This document shows, piece after piece, positions 26,981 to 37,382 of a DNA stretch of 64,000 nucleotides (position 1 is the first letter of the stretch; each line of letters begins with the position of its first letter). Location: contig NZ_RPRY01000004.1 of assembly GCF_003949795.1 (NCBI RefSeq), positions 1 through 64,000 of the forward strand, written 5' to 3'. Source of the DNA: Streptomyces sp. WAC06614 (GTDB lineage: Bacteria; Actinomycetota; Actinomycetes; Streptomycetales; Streptomycetaceae). The translations under genes were made by a program, and so were the position numbers. The notes beneath the pieces were generated by a model that worked only from the letters and a program-made list of their open reading frames with translations, did not search any database and was not told the DNA's origin.

Positions 26981-28198
26981 CTACTTGATCCACTCCGACC
27001 AGGGCATGTTCCACCCGTTGAGGCCGTTGTCGGGAGCGATCTGCTTGTCCTTGGAGTTCTTCACCACGACCACGTCACCGATCAGCGACTCGTTGAAGAA
27101 CCAGGCCGCCGGGGCGTTGTCGTCGTACGCGCCGCGGACGTCGCGCAGACCCACGCAGCCGTGGCTGACGTTCTCCGAGCCGAAGGTGCTGGAGGCGGCC
27201 CAGTAGTTCCCGTGGACGAAGGTGCCGGAGTTCGACAGGCGCATCGCGTGCGGCACGTCGGAGATGTCGTACTCGCCGCCGAAGCCGACGGTGGCCCCGT
27301 TCATCCGGGTCACCTTGTACTTCTCGCTGATGACCATCTGACCGTTGTACGTGGTCGTGGACGGGGCGCCCGCGGTGATCGGGACGGACTTGATGACCTG
27401 GCCGTCGCGGACGACCTCCATCTGGTGGGTGCTCGCGTCCACCGTGGAGACCTGGGACCGGCCGACGGTGAAGGAGAAGGTGCGGGTCTGCTTGCCGTAG
27501 ACCCCCGGGCGCCCCTCGACGCCGTCGAGACCCAGCTTGACGGTCACCTTGGTGCCCGCCTTCCAGTAGTTCTCGGGGCGGAAGTCGAGCCGGTCGTTGC
27601 CGAACCAGTGGCCCTCGATCTGCACCGGCGGGTCCGCCGTGACCTGGATCGCCTTCTCCACGGCCTCGGTGTTGGTGATGCCGCGCGAGAAGTTGATCGA
27701 CACCGGCATGCCCACGCCGACGGTGGTGCCGTCCTCGGGCTGGTAGTGGCCGACGAAGGTGTTCTTCGGGGTGAGGGTGGTGAAGGTGATGTCCTTGGCG
27801 GACTCCCGGCCCGCCTCGTCCTTGGCGACCGCGTGGACCTTGTACTCGGTGGCCGCGCCCAGGTGCCGGGCCGGCTCCCAACTGGTGCCGTCGCCGGAGA
27901 GCTTGCCCTCGACGGCATTGCCCTTGGTGTCGGCGACCGTCACCGTGGTGAGCTTGCCGCCCGTGCTGGATATCTTCAGCACGCCGCTGGTCTCGACTTC
28001 CTTGGAGCCGTCGTCCGGCTTGATGGTGACGACGGCCTGCGAGGCCTCGTTGCCCGTCCGGGCACCGCCGCCGTTGCCCCCCTTGTCGCCCTGGCCGCCA
28101 CCGGCACCGCCACTGCAGGCGGTGGTGAGCAGCAGCGCCGCGCCGAGCAGCAGGGCCGGCAGGCCGGTACGGATGCGCCGCTGAGGCTGCACCTTCAC
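26981..28198 (-). CDS. L,D-transpeptidase lipoprotein (Ig-like domains plus YkuD), copy 1
   Basis: A 405-residue cell-wall enzyme that makes 3-3 peptide crosslinks in peptidoglycan. It has a signal with lipobox TTAC, a Gly-rich linker, two Ig-like domains and a C-terminal YkuD domain. Catalytic Cys348 is in SHGCVGLRD, with the upstream HGNYW motif that marks the active-site His. The order matches mycobacterial LdtMt2-type enzymes. The GTG at 28198 follows GGGGAG by six bases. A close paralogue lies at 30729-31961, on the other side of the SpaA-fold surface protein. Confidence 0.93.
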   Translation of the reverse strand: MKVQPQRRIRTGLPALLLGAALLLTTACSGGAGGGQGDKGGNGGGARTGNEASQAVVTIKPDDGSKEVETSGVLKISSTGGKLTTVTVADTKGNAVEGKLSGDGTSWEPARHLGAATEYKVHAVAKDEAGRESAKDITFTTLTPKNTFVGHYQPEDGTTVGVGMPVSINFSRGITNTEAVEKAIQVTADPPVQIEGHWFGNDRLDFRPENYWKAGTKVTVKLGLDGVEGRPGVYGKQTRTFSFTVGRSQVSTVDASTHQMEVVRDGQVIKSVPITAGAPSTTTYNGQMVISEKYKVTRMNGATVGFGGEYDISDVPHAMRLSNSGTFVHGNYWAASSTFGSENVSHGCVGLRDVRGAYDDNAPAAWFFNESLIGDVVVVKNSKDKQIAPDNGLNGWNMPWSEWIK

Positions 28199-28363
28199 GC
28201 TTTTCTCCCCATGTCCCCCGCGCGCCTACGCGTCGCGCGCATGACGACAGGTAACCACATGGGTGCATCACGAAGAGAAACGGACGTGTCACCGTTCCGT
28301 CCCAAGTGGGGAGGGTGGTGTTCCGTGTACCGGCCCCCGGCGTTCTCCTGCCGGGCGGGTTCC

Positions 28364-30583
28364 TCAGCCCCGCGGCTCGTGGTGCCCGGGCTTGCCGTGA
28401 CCGGGCTTGTGGCCCGGCTTGTGGTGGCCCGGCTTGTGACCGGGCTTGTGGCCCGGCTTGTGGCCCGGCTTGTGGCCCGGCTTGCCGTGGTGGTCCGGCT
28501 TGCCGTGGTGGTCGCGTACGTTGGTCAGCGCCACCACGAGCCGGTGGTCCGGGGTGTCACGGTCGAGCCGCAGCGGGCCGGTCACCGCGTCGCGGGGCAG
28601 GACGTACCCGTCGGGGACGGCGATCTCCCGCAGGTAGTACCAGCCGTCGGGCAGGTAGCCGAAGGTGCACACCCCCTGGGCGTCCGTACGGCAGCCCGGC
28701 CGCACCAGCAGGTCGAGGTCGTCGCCCTCGGTCTGGAGCCCCTCGGTGCCGTTGGTCTCCTGCCACAGCTCGAACACGGCCCCGGCCAGCGGCACGCCCT
28801 TCTTGGCGTCCTTCTTCTCGATCCGGATCGTGCCGTCGTTCTGGCCCTGGGTCCGGCGGTTGGTGACGGTGACGGTCACCCCGGCGGAGGCGTTCGGCTC
28901 GGGCAGGTCGACCCGGGTGACCACCACGGTCGGCAGGTCGTAGCCGTCGGGGGCGCGGGTCTCGCGCCAGTAGTACGTCTCGCCCGCGCCGACCACGAGG
29001 GAACAGCGGCCCTGCGCGTCGGTCCGGCACTCCAGCAGCCGCTCGTCCGGCGTGTCACCGGTGGTCTGGAGCCCCTCGACGTCGTTGGTCTCGCGCCACA
29101 GCTCGAAGCGGGCCCCGGCCAGCGGCTCTCCGGTCACCGCGTCCGTCTTGCGCACGGCCACCCGGCCGGTCGGCTCCGGCGGCTCGGGGGTACGGCGGTT
29201 GACCGCGGTGAACGACACCCCGGTGCCGGCGTTCGCCGCGGTCAGCACCAGCGGGTCCGAGACCCGCTGGGCGGGCAGGTCGTAGCCGGGCGGGGCGGTG
29301 GTCTCGCGCCAGTAGTACGTGCCGAGCGCGGCCTTGTACGTGCAGCGGCCGGCGGCGTCCGTGGTGCAGTCGGTCTCCTTGACGTCGGCGTTGATGCCGA
29401 CGGTCTGCAGGCCCGGGGTGCCGTTGGCCTCGCGCCAGAGCTCGAACTCGGCGCCCTGCAGCGGCCGGCCGTCGGGGTCGGTCTTGAGCACGGAGACCTG
29501 ACCGGTCACCGGCACCGGACCGGTACCGCAGTCGGGCAGGTCCCCGTCGAACGGGTAGGCGTGGAACTCCTGGCCGCCGCCGGTGGTGCTGGTGTGGGTC
29601 AGGGAACCGGCGGTGAAGAACCGGCCGTTGAAGCCGGGCAGGGTCACCGTGGTCTCGGAGCTCTGGTCGCCGACCAGCACCGCGCCCTGGAACTGGCCGC
29701 TGCCGCGCAGGCCCACGGCGGTGGCGTCGGGGAAGTTCCACAGCAGCCGGCGGCGGTAGGTCTGCTCGCCGCTGTAGGTGACGACGGCCCGGTCGCTGCC
29801 GAGCACGTTCACCAGGATCGTGGCGCCCTCCGGGATCCGCGCGAAGCGGATGCCCTGCTGGACGCGGTTGGCCCCGGCGATGTCGGCGTCGACGTTGAAG
29901 ACCTGGAGGGCGGAGGTCCCGTCCCCGGTGAACAGCGTCTCGAAGCCGCTGTTGGCCACGGTCCCGGTGGCCGGGCGCAGGGTCCCGCCGGGCCGGGCGT
30001 AGCACTCGCTGGCGGTGGTGAGCCGGTCGCGCAGGCCCGCGTACGGCTCGACGGCGCGGGGGTCCTGCTCCAGCCGCGTCGCGACGACCGTGCCGGTGCG
30101 GGGTCCGGCGTGCCGGACGACTCCGCCCTCGGCCAGCAGGCGTTCGCCGGTGGCCACGGAGACGCCGCCGCCGGTGGTCAGGAAGTCGGAGCCCAGCGGG
30201 GGCTGGGTCTGGGAGCCGGCGCCGACGATGCCCACGTTGTAGACCTGGCTGACGCCGTCGGCCTTGTCCTGGTCGAAGGAGCCGAGGACGACGACCCGGC
30301 CCTCGGCCTCGGCGGCCCGTTCGCGGACCCGGAAGTCGCCGCCGACGAAGATGTTGATCCCGGCGTCGCGCCCGTTGACGGGACCGGTGTGCGGGTCGAG
30401 GTAGCGGTCCGGGCACTCGGGCCCCGCACAGGGTCCCAGTCCGCCCGGGAGCGGGGCCGCCGCCCGTACGGCGGGGCCCGCCGCCCGGGCCGGCTGGGCG
30501 GGGGCGGCGGTGGCCAGCACCGCCGCCGCCGTGGCCAGGCCCAGGGCCAGCCGCCCGGGCCGTGTGGCCGTCCTTGCTGTCAT
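28364..30583 (-). CDS. Secreted SpaA-fold surface protein with choice-of-anchor A domain and His-rich tail
   Basis: A 739-residue exported protein. After a signal peptide (ALGLATAAAVLATAAPAQPARA) comes a choice-of-anchor-A type domain of about 320 residues (GINIFVGGDFRV, FNGRFFTAGSLTHTSTTGGG). Three SpaA/prealbumin-like repeats follow, each starting with a K-T/K-D strand and containing GAEFELWRE/GARFELWRE/GAVFELWQE and a Y-YWRET/YYLRE strand; the conserved Lys and Glu would allow isopeptide bonds. The C-terminus is a Gly-His-Lys-Pro repeat tail with no LPXTG sortase signal or membrane anchor, so attachment must be by another route or the protein is released. The ATG at 30583 has GGAGAG six bases upstream. 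It sits between two L,D-transpeptidase genes on the same strand. Confidence 0.85.
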   Translation of the reverse strand: MTARTATRPGRLALGLATAAAVLATAAPAQPARAAGPAVRAAAPLPGGLGPCAGPECPDRYLDPHTGPVNGRDAGINIFVGGDFRVRERAAEAEGRVVVLGSFDQDKADGVSQVYNVGIVGAGSQTQPPLGSDFLTTGGGVSVATGERLLAEGGVVRHAGPRTGTVVATRLEQDPRAVEPYAGLRDRLTTASECYARPGGTLRPATGTVANSGFETLFTGDGTSALQVFNVDADIAGANRVQQGIRFARIPEGATILVNVLGSDRAVVTYSGEQTYRRRLLWNFPDATAVGLRGSGQFQGAVLVGDQSSETTVTLPGFNGRFFTAGSLTHTSTTGGGQEFHAYPFDGDLPDCGTGPVPVTGQVSVLKTDPDGRPLQGAEFELWREANGTPGLQTVGINADVKETDCTTDAAGRCTYKAALGTYYWRETTAPPGYDLPAQRVSDPLVLTAANAGTGVSFTAVNRRTPEPPEPTGRVAVRKTDAVTGEPLAGARFELWRETNDVEGLQTTGDTPDERLLECRTDAQGRCSLVVGAGETYYWRETRAPDGYDLPTVVVTRVDLPEPNASAGVTVTVTNRRTQGQNDGTIRIEKKDAKKGVPLAGAVFELWQETNGTEGLQTEGDDLDLLVRPGCRTDAQGVCTFGYLPDGWYYLREIAVPDGYVLPRDAVTGPLRLDRDTPDHRLVVALTNVRDHHGKPDHHGKPGHKPGHKPGHKPGHKPGHHKPGHKPGHGKPGHHEPRG
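28376..28516. repeat. 12-bp tandem repeats encoding the GHKPGHKP tail
   Basis: Near-identical GGCCCGGCTTGT units repeat through the 3' end of the surface-protein gene and encode Gly-His-Lys-Pro repeats on the minus strand. The in-frame 12-base period allows unit-number change by slippage. Confidence 0.8.
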
Positions 30584-30728
30584 GTCTCTCCGTCCTTCTG
30601 CCGGCACTGCTGCCTGCCAGGCTGGGCGGGGAGCGGGAGACGGCACCCGAGGACACTCCCGGACTACGGCATTTCGATCACTGGAGTCACCCTGACGGTG
30701 ACCACCGCGCGGCGGCCGTGCCGGGAAC

Positions 30729-31961
30729 TCAGGTCAGGGCGGAGCCCGCGATCCAGTCGGGCCAGGACATGTTCCAGCCGCCCAGGCCGTTGTTGGGGGC
30801 GACGGTCTTGTCCTGGGAGTTGACCACCTCCACCACGTCGCCGATCAGGGTCCGGTCGAAGAACCAGCCGGCCGGGGTGTCCGAGCCGCCGCCCTTGTCG
30901 TCGCGCAGACCCACGCAGCCGTGGCTGGTGTTGGTGGTGCCGAAGGTGTCGGGGCTGGCCCAGTAGTTGCCGTGCAGGAAGGTCCCGGAGCTGGTCAGCC
31001 GGATGGCGTGCGGGACGTCGGGGATGTCGTACTCGCCGCCGAACCCGACGGTCTGGCCGTTCATGCGGGTGACGTCGAACATCTCCATCACCACCATCTT
31101 GCCGTTGTACGTGGTGGTCTTGGGCGCGCCGGCGCTGATCGGGACGGTCGAGAGCACCTCGTCCCCGCGCCGCACCACCATGGTGTGCGCCTCCGCGTCG
31201 ACGGTGGAGACCTGGTGCCGGCCCACCGTGAAGCGGACCTTCTTGTTCTGCAGCCCGTACGACCCGGGGGCGCCCTCGACGTCGCGCAGCTTCAGGTCGA
31301 TCGTGACCTCGGTGCCCGGCTTCCAGTACTGCTTGGGCCGCAGGTCCAGGCGGTCGTTGCCGAACCAGTGCCCGGCCACCTCGACGGGCGGGCTGGCGGT
31401 GACGGAGATGGCCTTCTCGACGGCGGCCCGGTGGGTGATCGCCCGGCTGAACCGGAAGGAGATGATCATCCCGGTGCCGACGGTGGAGCGGTGCTCGGGC
31501 TTGAAGTAGCCGATGAACCGCTCCTCCGGCACGAAGGTGGTGAAGGTGGTGTGCCGGGCCTGGCGCCGGTCGTGGCCGTCCACGGCGACCGCGTCCACGG
31601 TGTACTTGGCGGCCAGCGCGAGCTTGCCGTGCTCCGGGTCGGGACTCCAGCTCAGGCCGTCCTCGGCGACGGCTCCGGGGACCTCCTCCTCCTGGGCGTC
31701 CTCCACCTTGACCACCTTGACCCGCTCCAGGCGGCCCTCGGGCACGGTCACCGACAGCGGGCCCTCGGCCGGGACGCCCTTGGCGTTGTCGTCCGGGGTG
31801 ATCCGGATCGCCTCCTCCGGGGACCGGGGTTTGCCCGGGAGCTGGATCTCGACGGGTGGCCGCCCGTCCTCGGTGCATCCGGTCAAGCCGCCCAGCAACC
31901 CCGCCCACACCGCCAGGACGGCCAGGGCCGTCCCGGTCCGGCGACACGTCACAAGTCTCAC
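30729..31961 (-). CDS. L,D-transpeptidase lipoprotein, copy 2
   Basis: A 410-residue paralogue of the enzyme at 26981-28198, with the same order: signal, lipobox LTGC, two Ig-like domains and a YkuD domain with HGNYW and catalytic Cys349 in SHGCVGLRD. Its C-terminal half is very similar to copy 1 (GFGGEYDIPDVPHAIRL against GFGGEYDISDVPHAMRL). I chose the GTG at 31961 because it begins just before the signal peptide; a GTG nine bases further in is an alternative. The open frame upstream is antisense to glgX and is not coding. It is divergent from glgX across about 160 bases. Confidence 0.9.
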   Translation of the reverse strand: MRLVTCRRTGTALAVLAVWAGLLGGLTGCTEDGRPPVEIQLPGKPRSPEEAIRITPDDNAKGVPAEGPLSVTVPEGRLERVKVVKVEDAQEEEVPGAVAEDGLSWSPDPEHGKLALAAKYTVDAVAVDGHDRRQARHTTFTTFVPEERFIGYFKPEHRSTVGTGMIISFRFSRAITHRAAVEKAISVTASPPVEVAGHWFGNDRLDLRPKQYWKPGTEVTIDLKLRDVEGAPGSYGLQNKKVRFTVGRHQVSTVDAEAHTMVVRRGDEVLSTVPISAGAPKTTTYNGKMVVMEMFDVTRMNGQTVGFGGEYDIPDVPHAIRLTSSGTFLHGNYWASPDTFGTTNTSHGCVGLRDDKGGGSDTPAGWFFDRTLIGDVVEVVNSQDKTVAPNNGLGGWNMSWPDWIAGSALT

Positions 31962-32121
31962 GTCCCGTCCAACGACAGCGCCCCTTCGGGGGAAACGTGA
32001 GTGCGGCCCAGGTTCCGGGCAGAACAGTGGGAAGGACCATACGGGGGCGGGCCCGGGCCGGGACGCCGGGGCCGCACTCCCCACCCCCGCCGTGGCCTGG
32101 AACAGCCGTGGAGGCGGGCAG

Positions 32122-34575
<2,454 letters not shown>

Positions 34576-34657
34576 ACCGAGCGGTGAGCGGCTGCGCCTG
34601 ATCCCGTACTCCGCGGCGCGGTACGTCATCTGCCGCGTGGGGGCGCGCGGCCGGCGG

Positions 34658-36046
34658 CTACCGGCCCACGTCGACCCTGAAATGGAGCCGGCCGCCCTCC
34701 GTCTGGAGTACGGCGCCCTGAAGGGTCGGGTCTTTGTAGGACGGCACCTGCTCGACCAGCATCGGGCAGCCGTGCTCGTCGTCGAGGCAGCCGCCGAATT
34801 CGGCACCGAGGGCATCGACCCGCGCTACGCCCGCCTGCTTGCTCATCCACTCTTCGACCAGGGACACCTGGTCGGCGCAATGATCGACGCACGGGTCGGG
34901 CCACGTGTACGTCACCTGTACCCGGTCCTGGTCGATGCGGGTCGTGGTCCCCCGGGAAAAGCCCGTGGGGCCGGTCAGGGCGTCGGCCACTCTCCGGTTG
35001 GCCTCGTACGATTTCTCGTCGGCCCGCTTGTCGAGGAAGTACCCGGCATACGTGACCAGCCCGATCACCAGTGTCATCGTGCCCAGCTTGGCCCACGGTG
35101 GGAAACGTCGGCGCCGTACGGGCCCCGGCCTGGCGGTGGTCTGCGATGCCGGCTGCTGCACAGCGGGGCTCCGCGCCGGCATGGTGGGGGTGCGGAACGC
35201 AACGGGGCCTGCCTCGGCAGGGGTAGCCGTGAGGGAGACCTGGCTCAACTGGTGCTGCAGCTGCTCCATGGTCAGGCGCTGGGCGGGATCCTTGTGCAGC
35301 AATCGGTCGAGTACGGGACCGAGCGCGCCCGCCCGCACCGCCGGGGCCGGTTCCTCCGTCACGACTGCGACCAACACCGCGCTGGGGGCAGTTCCCGCGA
35401 ATGGCGGGCGGCCCTCCACGGCCGCGTACAGCGTCGCGCCCAACGACCACAGATCCGACTCGGCCGTCGCGGGCAGACCACGGACCTGCTCGGGCGCCAT
35501 GAACGCGGGCGTCCCCATGATCATGCCGGTGGCGGTGAGGGTGGCGTCCCCCTCAAGTGCGGCGATCCCGAAGTCGGTCAGGACGACCCGGTCCCCCTCA
35601 AGGAGGATGTTGGCGGGCTTGATGTCCCGATGGGTGATCCCCATCCGGTGCGCGGCACCGAGCGCAGCCGCCACTTGCCGCCCGACATCCACCGCCCGCT
35701 GGGGCGTGAGCGCCCCCTGTACCTCGATGAGATCGGCCAGGGACCCGCCGTTCACCAGCTCCATGATGATCCAGGGCCGCCCATCGAGGCCCGATATCCG
35801 GTCATGAACGGTGATGATCCCCGGATGCTTCAGTCGTGCGGCGGCGCGCGCCTCGCGGTCGAGCCGGGCGATCCAGTTCTGCCGCTCGGCCTCGCCCAGG
35901 CGCTCGGGCAGCCGCAACTCCTTGACAGCGACGTCCCGCCCCAGCTGCTCATCGTGGGCCTGCCAGACGGCGCCCATGCCACCTCGGCCGAGCATTCGGC
36001 TCAACCGGTAGCGGCCCGCCAGGAGTTGACCGTGATCCTCGTCCAC
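34658..36046 (-). CDS. Membrane Ser/Thr protein kinase (PknB type)
   Basis: A 462-residue Hanks-type kinase. The glycine loop is GRGGMGAV at residues 20-27, the ATP lysine K42 (VAVKE), the catalytic loop HRDIKPAN at 138-145 and DFG at 157-159; an APE follows. After a Pro-rich linker there is one membrane helix (about 335-353) and an extracytoplasmic domain of about 110 residues with four cysteines (CVDHC and GGCLDDEHGC) probably in disulfides. No PASTA repeats are present, so the sensor differs from PknB. I chose the GTG at 36046, supported by a -10 box that would give a leaderless mRNA. It converges with glgX; its substrate is unknown. Confidence 0.9.
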   Translation of the reverse strand: MDEDHGQLLAGRYRLSRMLGRGGMGAVWQAHDEQLGRDVAVKELRLPERLGEAERQNWIARLDREARAAARLKHPGIITVHDRISGLDGRPWIIMELVNGGSLADLIEVQGALTPQRAVDVGRQVAAALGAAHRMGITHRDIKPANILLEGDRVVLTDFGIAALEGDATLTATGMIMGTPAFMAPEQVRGLPATAESDLWSLGATLYAAVEGRPPFAGTAPSAVLVAVVTEEPAPAVRAGALGPVLDRLLHKDPAQRLTMEQLQHQLSQVSLTATPAEAGPVAFRTPTMPARSPAVQQPASQTTARPGPVRRRRFPPWAKLGTMTLVIGLVTYAGYFLDKRADEKSYEANRRVADALTGPTGFSRGTTTRIDQDRVQVTYTWPDPCVDHCADQVSLVEEWMSKQAGVARVDALGAEFGGCLDDEHGCPMLVEQVPSYKDPTLQGAVLQTEGGRLHFRVDVGR

Positions 36047-36058
36047 GCAGGAAATATA
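36047..36058 (-). promoter_or_regulatory. -10 element for leaderless kinase transcript
   Basis: On the minus strand TATATT (36053-36058) stands exactly six bases before the kinase GTG, so the predicted transcription start is the first base of the start codon. No Shine-Dalgarno sequence is present, as expected for leaderless mRNA. A good -35 was not seen. Confidence 0.4.
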
Positions 36059-36176
36059 GCCGGGGGCTGCCGTGGCCGGGCCCTGGCCTTCATGCTGCTC
36101 TGCCCGAGCGAACCGGCCACCCATGCCGTGCCGCAATGAGTGCCGCGGTGCGGTCCCTACCGGCCCGCGGGTCCCC

Positions 36177-37382
36177 TCAGGCCGGTGTCGGGACGCCGGG
36201 CCGGGTGCGGTGGACGCGGAGCCAGGCGGCCGTGGCCTTGAGGGCGGAGCCGGCGGCCAGGCCCCAGGCGGCGCCGGCGGCGCCGGCGGTGGCGTAGCCG
36301 GCCAGGAGGAGGGCGACCGAGAGGAGGGAGTAGGTGATCTGGAGGGAGAGGGTCGACCTCGGGGCCAGGACGCGCAGGGTCAGCAGGGCGCAGGTGCCCA
36401 GGGCCATCACCGCGTACTGGGCCCCGGTCGCCGGCAGGAGGGACGCCGCCGCGTCCCAGGTGTCGCCGAGCAGCATCCGCCCGTACCGGGCCGGCAGCAG
36501 GTGCAGCACGGTCGCCCAGAGCGCGGCCACCGCTGCCAGGGCGGCGCCCAGCGCGGCCGTGGCGCGTACGGTCGCCCGCTTGTCGCCGAGCCGGGACAGG
36601 AACGGCGGGCCGAAGGAGTTCGCCGAGTTGAACAGGACGTTCAGTGGGCCGAACAGGGTGGTGGCGCCGCGCAGGGCACCCACCGCCAGCGGGGTCGCGA
36701 AGACGCCGAGTCCCAGCACGGCGAGCTGGCTGGAGCCGTTGCCCACCGCGAACTCGACCACGAAGCGCCGGCCCAGGTGGCCGCGCCGCAGGTACGGGGT
36801 CAGCGAGGCGCGCGCGTCGCGCACGTACGGGCGCAGCAGCCACAGGCCGAGGGCCAGCGCCGGCAGGGCCGACAGGCCCCAGGCCAGGACCAGTCGGGCG
36901 GGCGAGGTGCCCGTGGGCTGGACGGCGAGGGCGGCGACCACGCACACCAGCCGCAGGGCGTCCGCCGCCAGCGCCCGCTGCGGGGTCCGCAACGCCGAGA
37001 AGCAGTACCGCAGCCCGTCCTGGAGCAGGGCCACCGGCAGGACCAGCCCCAGGGCGGCGAACGCCCAGCCGGTGGCGCCGGACAGGACCGCGCCCGTGCC
37101 GGCCAGCGCGGCGCCCACCGCCGCGGACGCCGCCGCGGTGAAGGCCAGCGCCGAGCGGCACTCGGCGCCGAGCCGTTCGCCGCTTTCCAGCACCAGGGTC
37201 TGGCCGACGTAGGCCATGTTCAGCCCGAGCAGCACGGTGAAGGTCACGTAGACCATCGAGAACGCGCCGAACCCCGACACGGTCGACAGCCGGGCCGCCA
37301 GCACCAGCACCAGGATGTTGGTGGCGCTGGTGGCGGCCTGGTCCAGGACGGAGGCGGCGGCGGCGAGTCCGCGCCGGCTCAC
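36177..37382 (-). CDS. Wzx-like polysaccharide flippase
   Basis: A 401-residue membrane protein with about 12 helices, resembling MATE/Wzx (MOP superfamily) oligosaccharide flippases. The N-terminal pattern (AAAASVLDQAATSATNILVLVLAARL) matches the first helix of such flippases, with a conserved Asp/Gln in the membrane. It would move lipid-linked sugar units to the outer face. The GTG at 37382 overlaps the stop of the co-polymerase gene as GTGA, so the two are coupled. It is the last gene of a three-gene minus-strand operon (glycosyltransferase, co-polymerase, flippase). Confidence 0.82.
   Translation of the reverse strand: MSRRGLAAAASVLDQAATSATNILVLVLAARLSTVSGFGAFSMVYVTFTVLLGLNMAYVGQTLVLESGERLGAECRSALAFTAAASAAVGAALAGTGAVLSGATGWAFAALGLVLPVALLQDGLRYCFSALRTPQRALAADALRLVCVVAALAVQPTGTSPARLVLAWGLSALPALALGLWLLRPYVRDARASLTPYLRRGHLGRRFVVEFAVGNGSSQLAVLGLGVFATPLAVGALRGATTLFGPLNVLFNSANSFGPPFLSRLGDKRATVRATAALGAALAAVAALWATVLHLLPARYGRMLLGDTWDAAASLLPATGAQYAVMALGTCALLTLRVLAPRSTLSLQITYSLLSVALLLAGYATAGAAGAAWGLAAGSALKATAAWLRVHRTRPGVPTPA

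Noticed and set aside
26375-30823. A very long plus-strand open frame of about 1,480 codons.
   Set aside because: It runs antisense over enoyl-CoA hydratase, L,D-transpeptidase and surface-protein genes. High-GC DNA lacks stop codons in shadow frames; its translation is low-complexity Gly/Arg/Val and has no start context.
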